Assembly: GCA_021613375.1 (NCBI GenBank)
Contig: CM038708.1
Coordinates: 29,659,559-29,723,558, forward strand
DNA length: 64,000 nucleotides
Direction: 5' to 3'
Source of the DNA: Megaleporinus macrocephalus
Taxonomy: Eukaryota > Chordata > Actinopteri > Characiformes > Anostomidae
Shown here: positions 13,001 through 28,000 of the stretch, piece after piece
How the letters are laid out: every line of letters begins with the position of its first letter
How positions within the stretch are numbered: the first letter of the stretch is position 1
Notes under the pieces: model-generated
What the model was told of the DNA's origin: nothing
The model's database searches: none
Seen by the model: the letters and a program-made list of their open reading frames with translations, nothing else
Made by a program: the position numbers and the translations under genes

Positions 13001-16000
13001 ATATATAGATGGATAGATGGATGGATGGATGGATTTCATATTATTGCAGACAGTTTAAATGCAAGATACAGTGACAAGAAAATGTATGTGAACACTTTAA
13101 AATGACCTGGTTTTCTGCATTAATTGGTCATAAAGCATGATCTGATCTACATCCCAAGTATGGACAAACATAATGTACTTAACCTAATACCACACAAACA
13201 GTTCTAATATTTCATGTGTGTATTGGACACATCTACTAAACATTCACAGTGCTGGTTTAAAAAGTAAGTGAAACCTTGGATTTAATAACTGGTCAACTGT
13301 TTTTGGTTTTTTTTTGGAAATCAGCAGCTTCCTCCGTGGTGTCCTGCCTTGGACACCATGTCTGTTCAATAATTTGCGTATGGTAGACTCATGAACAGAG
13401 ATATTAACCAGGTCCAGTGATTACCTCAAGCCTTTAGCTGTTACTCTAGGTTTGTTTTTTACCTCTCTGAGTATTCTGTGTTGTGCCTTTGGAGTCGATT
13501 TGGCGGGGCGCCCACTTCTAGGGAGAGTAGCCACAGTACTAAATCATATCCATTTGTAGACAGTTAGTCTAACTGTGGACTGGTTAATACTTAAAGTCTT
13601 GGAGACTACTTTGTAACCCTTTCCAGTTTTATACAAATTAATCATTCTTGATCGTAGGTCTTCGGAGATCTCTTTTTTGCGAGGCATGCTTTACATCAGT
13701 AGATGCTTCTTGTGAATAGCAAACTCAAAAAGTTTCAGTGTCTTTTATAAGTCAGAGTAGCTCTACACCTCGGTCCAATCCCGTTTCATTGACTGGACTC
13801 CAGGTTTGCTAACTCCTGACTCAAATTAGCTTTTGTTTAAGTCATTAGCATAAGGATTTACTTACTTTTTCCACCAGCACAGTGAATGTTTTATAGATGT
13901 GTCCAATACAGACATGAAATATTATTATTGTTTGTGTGGTATGAGGTTAAGCACATTGAGTTTATCTATAATTGGAACTTAATTGAATGGGGAGGTGGAA
14001 AGGGTGGGATTTATTTATTTTCATGACAAATTTATGATTTATTCTACATCAACCTAAAGCATCTATTATATGTCTTTTTAGTTAATATTCTTTCTGTTAG
14101 TTGGACAGTACTAGGAATCACTACTAGTACAGATGGAGTGATCTTTCAAATTCTGTCAGATTTACTGATGAATGAAATGTGAGTGAAAAATAACACAGCA
14201 TTAATATATATTGCTGATCTGTTTCAGCAAAACTGTGTGTCTGTGGGAGGACATCTAGCATCTGTACACAGCAGTGAAGAATACGCTTTCATCCAGGCTT
14301 TAGTGCTGAATGCAACTAATACTTCCACTTATACTTGGTTGGGTGCGACTGATGCAGCACAGGTTTGTATAATCCAGTGATATTTTAAATACATTATAAT
14401 AACTGTTAAGGTATTTTTATTAATATGTTTGTTTTTATAGGAGGGAGTGTGGGTGTGGACAGATGGGTCAGCATTCAATTACATTAACTGGACTTCTGGA
14501 CAGCCTGATAACTATTTGAATGTAGAAAACTGTCTAATGATGAATTTCCCAGGTACCATTTCTTTTAGTGTAATTTTCAGCATGACTTATGTAACGATTA
14601 TTTTATGTCATTGATTCACTATAGAATGGTTCTTGATCGTCACTGAAATGCCAATATAATATCTGCACAGTTACAGATCTCAATATAATAATAATTTTCC
14701 CTCTTTTTTATACTTTTTTCAGTAAATTGGAATGATGTGTCTTGTAATGCACTGTTTCCATCAGTGTGCGCCAGTAAGTTTTTTTAATATTATGATAGCT
14801 TTGTTAGATATACAACTCTATCTGTGTTTTCAACCACATCACCATTTCTACACAAAAGTGGAACGCTATTTTCTAATATCTCGGTGCAAATACATTTTAT
14901 TTTTATTCTGTTTCATTCATTTTGAAGGCACTCATTGGTCGATTTCATCCATTTATTTAGAACCTCTAAACAATAGTTGTGATTCCACATGTTTTGGTGA
15001 TTTTACTGAATGTTTTGAGCAAACTGGTTTTAACCATAGTGTACCATTAGCTTCCTAAGTGTGTTAAAATGTTTATTTACGAATTGTCCATCTCTTATTT
15101 TATTTTATTTATGATTTGTATTAATTTTATTTCTTTTTTTTACCTTAGGGTTTAAGGCTACACTGTAAATGAGGGTTGCCCTCAGTGCATTATTAGTCTA
15201 ATTAAAATAAAAACTATGAGCGATAAAAACATCCATATTACATTATGTTATGTATTATGATCTGAGTTACCTGTTGAGTAGGGAAATCTATCTTGCACTA
15301 CACTCATTGGCCACTGTATCAGGAACACCCACCTAGATATGTGCCGATATAAAATTTGCAGTAAGAATAATGATATTTACCTTATCATTTAATCAGGGTT
15401 TACTATATTATAACAGTACTATTTTATTTATATTACTTTATTTACAAACTAACATGTAACTTCATTCTTCTGCAGAAACAATCACTACAATCACTGATCT
15501 ATCAACTACTGCTCCCTCAACTGTGACAAACAGCTACACAACCTCTGGTCCTCCTGCACCTGGTCAGATTATGTTCTTTGTCTTTTTAATAAAGTAGAGT
15601 TCAAAAATCAGAGAGCATTTGAAATCTGGGGGTTGTTCTTTATCAATCTGAAATTAAACAACAGAGCATTTCAAGAATTGAGAATGAGAAAACAAAGAAA
15701 AGATTTTCATGTAATATAAAATAATATAACAGAATTTCATGTGATATAATATAAAATAATATAACAGAATTTCAGGTGATATTACATTATTCAACATATT
15801 CAGGTGCCAATATAAAATTAGCAATAAGAATAATGATACTTACCTAATCACTTAGTTTACTATAATCTAACAGTATTATTTTATTTAAACCAACCAAAGA
15901 AGTAGCTTCACAAAATGTGCATGAAATAACAATAAACAGCTATAGCTGGAACTAAGAATCCTGCCATTGAATACTGACCTTGTGTGAAAATGCTTCAATA

Positions 16001-19000
16001 TAAGCAACGTTAATTTAAAGTGTGGTTAACACCAGCAGTTTCTTTTTCATGTTATACCTAATGACCATATAACTCACTGTATAGTCTTGATTATATACAA
16101 ACTAACATGTAACTTCATTCTTCTGCAGAAACAATCACTACAATCACTGATCTATCAACTACTGCTCCCTCAACTGTGACAAACAGCTACACAACCTCTG
16201 GTCCTCCTGCATCTGGTCAGATTATGTTCTTTGTCTTTTCAGTAAAGTAGTTTAAGGCCCTCATTGGTTGATTTCATCCATTTATTTCGAACCTGTTTCC
16301 TGTAAGCAATGGTTGTGATTCCACTTGTTTTGGTGATTTTACTGAATTGTTTGATCAAACTGGTTTTAACCATAGTGTACCATTAGCTTCCTAAGTGTGT
16401 TAAAATGTTTATTCACGAATTGTCCATCTCTTATTTTATTTTATTCATGATTTGTATTGATTTTATTTCTTTTTGTAACAAACAGGGTTTATGGCTACAC
16501 TGTAAATGAGGGTTGCCCTCAGTGCATTATAAGTCTAATTGAAATAATAACTATGAGCGATAAACACATCCATATTACATCATGTGATGTATTATGATCT
16601 GAGTTACATGTTGAGTAGGTAAACCTATCTTGCGCTATACTCATTGTCCACTGTATCAGGAACACCCACCTAGATATGTGCCGATATAAAATTTGCAAAT
16701 ATTAGTAATGATATTTACCTAATAATTGAATCAGGGTTTACTATATTATGTTATTATTTTATTTTAATTACTTTATATACAAACTAACATGTAGCTTCAT
16801 TCTTCTGCAGAAACAATCACTACAATCACTGATCTATCAACTACTGCTCCCTCAACTGTGACAAACAGCTACACAACCTCTGGTCCTCCTGCACCTGGTC
16901 AGAATATGTTCTTTGTCTTTTTAATACAGTAGAGTTTAAATGTCTGAGAGCACATTGAAATCTGTCGTTGTTCTTTATAAACCTGAAATTAAACAACAGA
17001 GCATTTCAAGAATTGAGAATGAGAAAACAAAGAACAGATTTTCATGTAATATAGCATAATATAACAGAATTCAACCTAGACAGGTGGAACTGAGAATCCT
17101 GCCATTGAATACTGACCTTGTGTGAAAATGCTTCAATATAAGCAACGTTAAATTAAAGTGTGGTTAACACCAGCAGTTTCTTTTTCATGTTATACCTGAT
17201 AAACATATAACACATTGTAAAGTCTTGAGTATATACAAACTAACATGTAACTTCATTCTTCTGCAGAAACAATCACTACAATCACTGATCTATCAACTAC
17301 TGCTCCCTCAACTGTGACAAACAGCTACACAACCTCTGGTCCTCCTGCATCTGGTCAGATTATGTTCTTTGTCTTTTCAGTAAAGTAAAATCTATTTATT
17401 TCCAACCTCTTTTCTGTAAACAATACTTGTGATTCCACATGTTTTGGTGATTTTACTGAATGTTTTGATTAAACTGGTTTTAACCGTAGTGTACCATTAG
17501 CTTCCTAAGTGTGTTAAAATGTTTATTCACGAATTGTCCATCTCTTATTTTATTTTATTTATGATTTGTATTGATTTTATTTCTTTTTGTAACAAACAGG
17601 GTTTATGGCTACACTGTAAATGAGGGTTGCCCTCAGTGCATTATAAGTCTAATTAAAATAATAACTATGAGCGATAAACACATCCATATTACATTATGTT
17701 ATGTATTATGATCTGAGTTACATGTTGAGTAGGTAAACCTATCTTGCGCTATACTCATTGTCCACTGTATCAGGAACACCCACCTAGATATGTGCCGATA
17801 TAAAATTTGCAAATATTAGTAATGATATTTACCTAATCATCGAATCAGGGTTCACTATATTATATTATTATTTTATTTAAATTACTTTATATACAGACTA
17901 ACATGTAGCTTCATTCTTCTGCAGAAACAATCACTACAATCACTGATCTATCAACTACTGCTCCCTCAACTGTGACAAACAGCTACACAACCTCTGGTCC
18001 TCCTGCACCTGGTCAGAATATGTTCTTTGTCTTTTTAATACAGTAGAGTTTAAATGTCTGAGAGCACATTGAAATCTGTCGTTGTTCTTTATAAACCTGA
18101 AATTAAACAACAGAGCATTTCAAGAATTGAGAATGAGAAAACAAAGAACAGATTTTCATGTAATATAGCATAATATAACAGAATTCAACCTAGACAGGTG
18201 GAACTGAGAATCCTGCCATTGAATACTGACCTTGTGTGAAAATGCTTCAATATAAGCAACGTTAAATTAAAGTGTGGTTAACACCAGCAGTTTCTTTTTC
18301 ATGTTATACCTGATAAACATATAACACATTGTAAAGTCTTGAGTATATACAAACTAACATGTAACTTCATTCTTCTGCAGAAACAATCACTACAATCACT
18401 GATCTATCAACTACTGCTCCCTCAACTGTGACAAACAGCTACACAACCTCTGGTCCTCCTGCACCTGGTCAGATTATGTTCTTTGTCTTTTTAATACAGT
18501 AGATTTTTTTTAAATGTGAGAGCACATTAATACCTCATATTTTTCTTTATAAACCTGGAAATAAACAACAGAGAATTACAACAAATAAGCATGAGAAAAC
18601 AAAGAAAAGATTTTCATGTAGTATAACATAATTTTAAAAAGTTACAAATCAGAAAAGAATGTAAATTAGAATATGTGTTTCCAGGACAGGGACCTCTTCT
18701 TAGTTGGTGTTAAGGACTGCAAAGTAAATTCTTTCTGGAGCAGGAAATATTCATAAAATCATAATCGTGCACATCCATTCATGCAATATCACTTTAACAT
18801 GCAGCGTGCCAGGATGGCTGGTCCCAGTTTGGATCTCGCTGTTTCAGGATCTACACTGCAGGAGCCAATTGGAATAACTCTGAGGTGCAGTTCCTTTTGT
18901 TCTATTATATATATAGATGGATAGATGGATGGATGGATGGATTTCATATTATTGCAGACAGTTTAAATGCAAGATACAGTGACAAGAAAATGTATGTGAA

Positions 19001-22000
19001 CACTTTAAAATGACCTGGTTTTCTGCATTAATTGGTCATAAAGCATGATCTGATCTACATCCCAAGTATGGACAAACATAATGTACTTAACCTAATACCA
19101 CACAAACAGTTCTAATATTTCATGTGTGTATTGGACACATCTACTAAACATTCACAGTGCTGGTTTAAAAAGTAAGTGAAACCTTGGATTTAATAACTGG
19201 TCAACTGTTTTTGGTTTTTTTTGGAAATCAGCAGCTTCCTCCGTGGTGTCCTGCCTTGGACACCATGTCTGTTCAATAATTTGCGTATGGTAGACTCATG
19301 AACAGAGATATTAACCAGGTCCAGTGATTACCTCAAGCCTTTAGCTGTTACTCTAGGTTTGTTTTTTACCTCTCTGAGTATTCTGTGTTGTGCCTTTGGA
19401 GTCGATTTGGCGGGGCGCCCACTTCTAGGGAGAGTAGCCACAGTACTAAATCATATCCATTTGTAGACAGTTAGTCTAACTGTGGACTGGTTAATACTTA
19501 AAGTCTTGGAGACTACTTTGTAACCCTTTCCAGTTTTATACAAATTAATCATTCTTGATCGTAGGTCTTCGGAGATCTCTTTTTTGCGAGGCATGCTTTA
19601 CATCAGTAGATGCTTCTTGTGAATAGCAAACTTAAAAAGTTTCAGTGTCTTTTATAAGTCAGAGTAGCTCTACACCTCGGTCCAATCCCGTTTCATTGAC
19701 TGGACTCCAGGTTTGCTAACTCCTGACTCAAATTAGCTTTTGTTTAAGTCATTAGCATAAGGATTTACTTACTTCTTCCACCAGCACAGTGAATGTTTTA
19801 TAGATGTGTCCAATACAGACATGAAATATTATTATTGTTTGTGTGGTATGAGGTTAAGCACATTGAGTTTATCTATAATTGGAACTTAATTGAATGGGGA
19901 GGTGGAAAGGGTGGGATTTATTTATTTTCATGACAAATTTATGATTTATTCTACATCAACCTAAAGCATCTATTATATGTCTTTTTAGTTAATATTCTTT
20001 CTGTTAGTTGGACAGTACTAGGAATCACTACTAGTACAGATGGAGTGATCTTTCAAATTCTGTCAGATTTACTGATGAATGAAATGTGAGTGAAAAATAA
20101 CACAGCATTAATATATATTACTGATCTGTTTCAGCAAAACTGTGTGTCTGTGGGAGGACATCTAGCATCTGTACACAGCAGTGAAGAATACGCTTTCATC
20201 CAGGCTTTAGTGCTGAATGCAACTAATACTTCCGCTTATACTTGGTTGGGTGCGACTGATGCAGCACAGGTTTGTATAATCCAGTGATATTTTAAATACA
20301 TTATAATAACTGTTAAGGTATTTTTATTAATATGTTTGTTTTTATAGGAGGGAGTGTGGGTGTGGACAGATGGGTCAGCATTCAATTACATTAACTGGAC
20401 TTCTGGACAGCCTGATAACTATTTGAATGTAGAAAACTGTCTAATGATGAATTTCCCAGGTACCATTTCTTTTAGTGTAATTTTCAGCATGACTTATGTA
20501 ACGATTATTTTATGTCATTGATTCACTATAGAATGGTTCTTGATCGTCACTGAAATGCCAATATAATATCTGCACAGTTACAGATCTCAATATAATAATA
20601 ATTTTCCCTCTTTTTTATACTTTTTTCAGTAAATTGGAATGATGTGTCTTGTAATGCACTGTTTCCATCAGTGTGCACCAGTAAGTTTTTTTAATATTAT
20701 GATAGCTTTGTTAGATATACAACTCTATCTGTGTTTTCAACCACATCACCATTTCTACACAAAAGTGGAACGCTATTTTCTAATATCTCGGTGCAAATAC
20801 ATTTTATTTTTATTCTGTTTCATTCATTTTGAAGGCACTCATTGGTCGATTTCATCCATTTATTTAGAACCTCTAAACAATAGTTGTGATTCCACATGTT
20901 TTGGTGATTTTACTGAATGTTTTGAGCAAACTGGTTTTAACCATAGTGTACCATTAGCTTCCTAAGTGTGTTAAAATGTTTATTTACGAATTGTCCATCT
21001 CTTATTTTATTTTATTTATGATTTGTATTAATTTTATTTCTTTTTTTTACCTTAGGGTTTAAGGCTACACTGTAAATGAGGGTTGCCCTCAGTGCATTAT
21101 TAGTCTAATTAAAATAAAAACTATGAGCGATAAAAACATCCATATTACATTATGTTATGTATTATGATCTGAGTTACCTGTTGAGTAGGGAAATCTATCT
21201 TGCACTACACTCATTGGCCACTGTATCAGGAACACCCACCTAGATATGTGCCGATATAAAATTTGCAGTAAGAATAATGATATTTACCTTATCATTTAAT
21301 CAGGGTTTACTATATTATAACAGTACTATTTTATTTATATTACTTTATTTACAAACTAACATGTAACTTCATTCTTCTGCAGAAACAATCACTACAATCA
21401 CTGATCTATCAACTACTGCTCCCTCAACTGTGACAAACAGCTACACAACCTCTGGTCCTCCTGCACCTGGTCAGATTATGTTCTTTGTCTTTTTAATAAA
21501 GTAGAGTTCAAAAATCAGAGAGCATTTGAAATCTGGGGTTGTTCTTTATCAATCTGAAATTAAACAACAGAGCATTTCAAGAATTGAGAATGAGAAAACA
21601 AAGAAAAGATTTTCATGTAATATAAAATAATATAACAGAATTTCATGTGATATAATATAAAATAATATAACAGAATTTCAGGTGATATTACATTATTCAA
21701 CATATTCAGGTGCCAATATAAAATTAGCAATAAGAATAATGATACTTACCTAATCACTTAGTTTACTATAATCTAACAGTATTATTTTATTTAAACCAAC
21801 CAAAGAAGTAGCTTCACAAAATGTGCATGAAATAACAATAAACAGCTATAGCTGGAACTAAGAATCCTGCCATTGAATACTGACCTTGTGTGAAAATGCT
21901 TCAATATAAGCAACGTTAATTTAAAGTGTGGTTAACACCAGCAGTTTCTTTTTCATGTTATACCTAATGACCATATAACTCACTGTATAGTCTTGATTAT

Positions 22001-25000
22001 ATACAAACTAACATGTAACTTCATTCTTCTGCAGAAACAATCACTACAATCACTGATCTATCAACTACTGCTCCCTCAACTGTGACAAACAGCTACACAA
22101 CCTCTGGTCCTCCTGCATCTGGTCAGATTATGTTCTTTGTCTTTTCAGTAAAGTAGTTTAAGGCCCTCATTGGTTGATTTTATCAATTTATTTCGAACCT
22201 GTTTTCTGTAAACAATACTTGTGATTCCACTTGTTTTGGTGATTTTACTGAATTGTTTGATCAAACTGGTTTTAACCATAGTGTACCATTAGCTTGCTAC
22301 GTGTGTTAAAATGTTTATTCACGAATTGTCCATCTCTTATTTTATTTTATTCATGATTTGTATTGATTTTATTTCTTTTTGTAACAAACAGGGTTTATGG
22401 CTACACTGTAAATGAGGGTTGCCCTCAGTGCATTATAAGTCTAATTAAAATAATAACTATGAGCGATAAACACATCCATATTACATTATGTTATGTATTA
22501 TGATCTGAGTTACATGTTGAGTAGGTAAACCTATCTTGCGCTATACTCATTGTCCACTGTATCAGGAACACCCACCTAGATATGTGCCGATATAAAATTT
22601 GCAAATATTAGTAATGATATTTACCTAATAATTGAATCAGGGTTTACTATATTATATTATTATTTTATTTAAATTACTTTATATACAAACTAACATGTAG
22701 CTTCATTCTTCTGCAGAAACAATCACTACAATCACTGATCTATCAACTACTGCTCCCTCAACTGTGACAAACAGCTACACAACCTCTGGTCCTCCTGCAC
22801 CTGGTCAGAATATGTTCTTTGTCTTTTTAATACAGTAGAGTTTAAATGTCTGAGAGCACATTGAAATCTGTCGTTGTTCTTTATAAACCTGAAATTAAAC
22901 AACAGAGCATTTCAAGAATTGAGAATGAGAAAACAAAGAACAGATTTTCATGTAATATAGCATAATATAACAGAATTCAACCTAGACAGGTGGAACTGAG
23001 AATCCTGCCATTGAATACTGACCTTGTGTGAAAATGCTTCAATATAAGCAACGTTAAATTAAAGTGTGGTTAACACCAGCAGTTTCTTTTTCATGTTATA
23101 CCTGATAAACATATAACACATTGTAAAGTCTTGAGTATATACAAACTAACATGTAACTTCATTCTGCTGCAGAAACAATCACTACAATCACTGATCTATC
23201 AACTACTGCTCCCTCAACTGTGACAAACAGCTACACAACCTCTGGTCCTCCTGCATCTGGTCAGATTATGTTCTTTGTCTTTTCAGTAAAGTAGTTTAAG
23301 GCCCTCATTGGTCGATTTCATCCATTTATTTCGAACCTCTTTTCTGTAAACAATACTTGTGATTCCACATGTTTTGGTGATTTTACTGAATTGTTTGATC
23401 AAACTGGTTTTAACCATAGTGTACCATTAGCTTGCTACGTGTGTTAAAATGATTATTTATGAATTGTCCATCTCTTATTTTATTTTATTCATGATTTGTA
23501 TTGATTTTATTTCTTTTTGTAACAAACAGGGTTTATGGCTACACTGTAAATGAGGGTTGCCCTCAGTGCATTATAAGTCTAATTAAAATAATAACTATGA
23601 GCGATAAACACATCCATATTACATTATGTTATGTATTATGATCTGATTTACATGTTGAGTAGGTAAACCTATCTTACACTATATTCATTGTCCACTGTAT
23701 CAGGAACACCCACCTAGATATGTGCCGATATAAAATTTGCAAATATTAGTAATGATATTTACCTAATAATTGAATCAGGGTTTACTATATTATATTATTA
23801 TTTTATTTTAATTACTTTATATACATACTAACATGTAGCTTCATTCTTCTGCAGAAACAATCACTACAATCACTGATCTATCAACTACTGCTCCCTCAAC
23901 TGTGACAAACAGCTACACAACCTCTGGTCCTCCTGCACCTGGTCAGAATATGTTCTTTGTCTTTTTAATACAGTAGAGTTTAAAAGTCTGAGAGCACATT
24001 GAAATCTGTCGTTGTTCTTTATAAACCTGATATTAAACAACAGAGCATTTCAACAATTGAGATTGAGAAAACAAAGAAAAGATTTTCATGTAATATAAAA
24101 TAATATAACAGAATTTCAGGTGATATTACATTATTCAACATATTCAGGTGCCAATATAAAATTAGCAACAAGAATAATGATATTTACCTAATCATTTAGT
24201 TTACTATATTCTAACAGTATTATTTTATTAACACCAACTAAAGATGTAGCTTCACAAAATGTGCATGAAATAACAATAAACAGCTATAGCTGGAACTAAG
24301 AATCCTGCCATTGAATACTGACCTTGTGTGAAAATGCTTCAATATAAGCAACGTTAAATTAAAGTGTGGTTAACACCAGCAGTTTCTTTTTCATGTTATA
24401 CCTGATAAACATATAACTCACTGTATAGTCTTGATTATGTACAAACTAACATGTAACTTCATTCTTCTGCAGAAACAATCACTACAATCACTGATCTATC
24501 AACTACTGCTCCCTCAACTGTGACAAACAGCTACACAACCTCTGGTCCTCCTGCACCTGGTCAGATTATGTTCTTTGTCTTTTCAGTAAAGTAGTTTAAG
24601 GCCCTCATTGGTTGATTTCATCCATTTATTTCGAACCTGTTTCCTGTAAGCATTAGTTGTGATTCCACTTGTTTTGGTGATTTTACTGAATTGTTTGAGC
24701 AAACTGGTTTTAACCATAGTGTACCATTAGCTTGCTACGTGTGTTAAAATGATTATTTACGAATTTTCCATCTCTTATTTTATTTTATTCATGATTTGTA
24801 TTGATTTTATTTCTTTTTGTAACAAACAGGGTTTATGGCTACACTGTAAATGAGGGTTGCCCTCAGTGCATTATTAGTCTAATTAAAATAATAACTATGA
24901 GCGATAAACACATCCATATTACATTATGTTATGTATTATGATCTGAGTTACATGTTGAGTAGGTAAACCTATCTTGCGCTATACTCATTGTCCACTGTAT

Positions 25001-28000
25001 CAGGAACACCCACCTAGATATGTGCCAATATAAAATTTGCGAATATTAGTAATGATTTAATCAGGGTTTACTATATTATATTATTATTTTATTTAAATTA
25101 CTTTATATACAAACTAACATGTAACTTCATTCTTCTGCAGAAACAATCACTACAATCACTGATCTATCAACTACTGCTCCCTCAACTGTGACAAACAGCT
25201 ACACAACCTCTGGTCCTCCTGCACCTGGTCAGATTATGTTCTTTGTCTTTTTAATACAGTAGATTTTTTTTAAATGTGAGAGCACATTAATACCTCATAT
25301 TTTTCTTTATAAACCTGGAAATAAACAACAGAGAATTACAACAAATAAGCATGAGAAAACAAAGAAAAGATTTTCATGTAGTATAACATGATTTTAAAAA
25401 GTTACAAATCAGAAAAGAATGTAAATTAGAATATGTGTTTCCAGGACAGGGACCTCTTCTTAGTTAGTGTTAAGGACTGCAAAGTAAATTCTTTCTGGAG
25501 CAGGAAATATTCATAAAATCATAATCATGCACATCCATTCATGCAATATCACTTTAACATGCAGCGTGCCAGGATGGCTGGTCCCAGTTTGGATCTCGCT
25601 GTTTCAGGATCTACACTGCAGGAGCCAATTGGAATAACTCTGAGGTGCAGTTCCTTTTGTTCTATTATATATATAGATGGATAGATGGATGGATGGATGG
25701 ATTTCATATTATTGCAGACAGTTTAAATGCAAGATACAGTGACAAGAAAATGTATGTGAACACTTTAAAATGACCTGGTTTTCTGCATTAATTGGTCATA
25801 AAGCATGATCTGATCTACATCCCAAGTATGGACAAACATAATGTACTTAACCTAATACCACACAAACAGTTCTAATATTTCATGTGTGTATTGGACACAT
25901 CTACTAAACATTCACAGTGCTGGTTTAAAAAGTAAGTGAAACCTTGGATTTAATAACTGGTCAACTGTTTTTGGTTTTTTTTGGAAATCAGCAGCTTCCT
26001 CCGTGGTGTCCTGCCTTGGACACCATGTCTGTTCAATAATTTGCGTATGGTAGACTCATGAACAGAGATATTAACCAGGTCCAGTGATTACCTCAAGCCT
26101 TTAGCTGTTACTCTAGGTTTGTTTTTTACCTCTCTGAGTATTCTGTGTTGTGCCTTTGGAGTCGATTTGGCGGGGCGCCCACTTCTAGGGAGAGTAGCCA
26201 CAGTACTAAATCATATCCATTTGTAGACAGTTAGTCTAACTGTGGACTGGTTAATACTTAAAGTCTTGGAGACTACTTTGTAACCCTTTCCAGTTTTATA
26301 CAAATTAATCATTCTTGATCGTAGGTCTTCGGAGATCTCTTTTTTGCGAGGCATGCTTTACATCAGTAGATGCTTCTTGTGAATAGCAAACTTAAAAAGT
26401 TTCAGTGTCTTTTATAAGTCAGAGTAGCTCTACACCTCGGTCCAATCCCGTTTCATTGACTGGACTCCAGGTTTGCTAACTCCTGACTCAAATTAGCTTT
26501 TGTTTAAGTCATTAGCATAAGGATTTACTTACTTCTTCCACCAGCACAGTGAATGTTTTATAGATGTGTCCAATACAGACATGAAATATTATTATTGTTT
26601 GTGTGGTATGAGGTTAAGCACATTGAGTTTATCTATAATTGGAACTTAATTGAATGGGGAGGTGGAAAGGGTGGGATTTATTTATTTTCATGACAAATTT
26701 ATGATTTATTCTACATCAACCTAAAGCATCTATTATATGTCTTTTTAGTTAATATTCTTTCTGTTAGTTGGACAGTACTAGGAATCACTACTAGTACAGA
26801 TGGAGTGATCTTTCAAATTCTGTCAGATTTACTGATGAATGAAATGTGAGTGAAAAATAACACAGCATTAATATATATTACTGATCTGTTTCAGCAAAAC
26901 TGTGTGTCTGTGGGAGGACATCTAGCATCTGTACACAGCAGTGAAGAATACGCTTTCATCCAGGCTTTAGTGCTGAATGCAACTAATACTTCCGCTTATA
27001 CTTGGTTGGGTGCGACTGATGCAGCACAGGTTTGTATAATCCAGTGATATTTTAAATACATTATAATAACTGTTAAGGTATTTTTATTAATATGTTTGTT
27101 TTTATAGGAGGGAGTGTGGGTGTGGACAGATGGGTCAGCATTCAATTACATTAACTGGACTTCTGGACAGCCTGATAACTATTTGAATGTAGAAAACTGT
27201 CTAATGATGAATTTCCCAGGTACCATTTCTTTTAGTGTAATTTTCAGCATGACTTATGTAACGATTATTTTATGTCATTGATTCACTATAGAATGGTTCT
27301 TGATCGTCACTGAAATGCCAATATAATATCTGCACAGTTACAGATCTCAATATAATAATAATTTTCCCTCTTTTTTATACTTTTTTCAGTAAATTGGAAT
27401 GATGTGTCTTGTAATGCACTGTTTCCATCAGTGTGCACCAGTAAGTTTTTTTAATATTATGATAGCTTTGTTAGATATACAACTCTATCTGTGTTTTCAA
27501 CCACATCACCATTTCTACACAAAAGTGGAACGCTATTTTCTAATATCTCGGTGCAAATACATTTTATTTTTATTCTGTTTCATTCATTTTGAAGGCACTC
27601 ATTGGTCGATTTCATCCATTTATTTAGAACCTCTAAACAATAGTTGTGATTCCACATGTTTTGGTGATTTTACTGAATGTTTTGAGCAAACTGGTTTTAA
27701 CCATAGTGTACCATTAGCTTCCTAAGTGTGTTAAAATGTTTATTTACGAATTGTCCATCTCTTATTTTATTTTATTTATGATTTGTATTAATTTTATTTC
27801 TTTTTTTTACCTTAGGGTTTAAGGCTACACTGTAAATGAGGGTTGCCCTCAGTGCATTATTAGTCTAATTAAAATAAAAACTATGAGCGATAAACACATC
27901 CATATTACATTATGTTATGTATTATGATCTGAGTTACCTGTTGAGTAGGGAAATCTATCTTGCACTACACTCATTGGCCACTGTATCAGGAACACCCACC

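Larger units (their letters stand above)
18381..25140 (+). repeat. 6,760-bp segmental repeat, left copy
   Basis: Every exon from 18381 on has a counterpart exactly 6,760 bp to the right (18805/25565, 20135/26895, 21383/28143, 23855/30615, 25141/31901). No net indel is seen across the unit. Only a few substitutions were noticed, for example TTGGTG against TTAGTG near 18705, ATAATCGTG against ATAATCATG near 18766, and AAAAAC against AAACAC near 21133. Confidence 0.93.

Noticed and set aside
14732..15058. 108-codon plus frame, also at 20639 and 27399
   Set aside because: It starts in another frame inside CTLD exon d and runs through its intron; repeated only because the cassette is.
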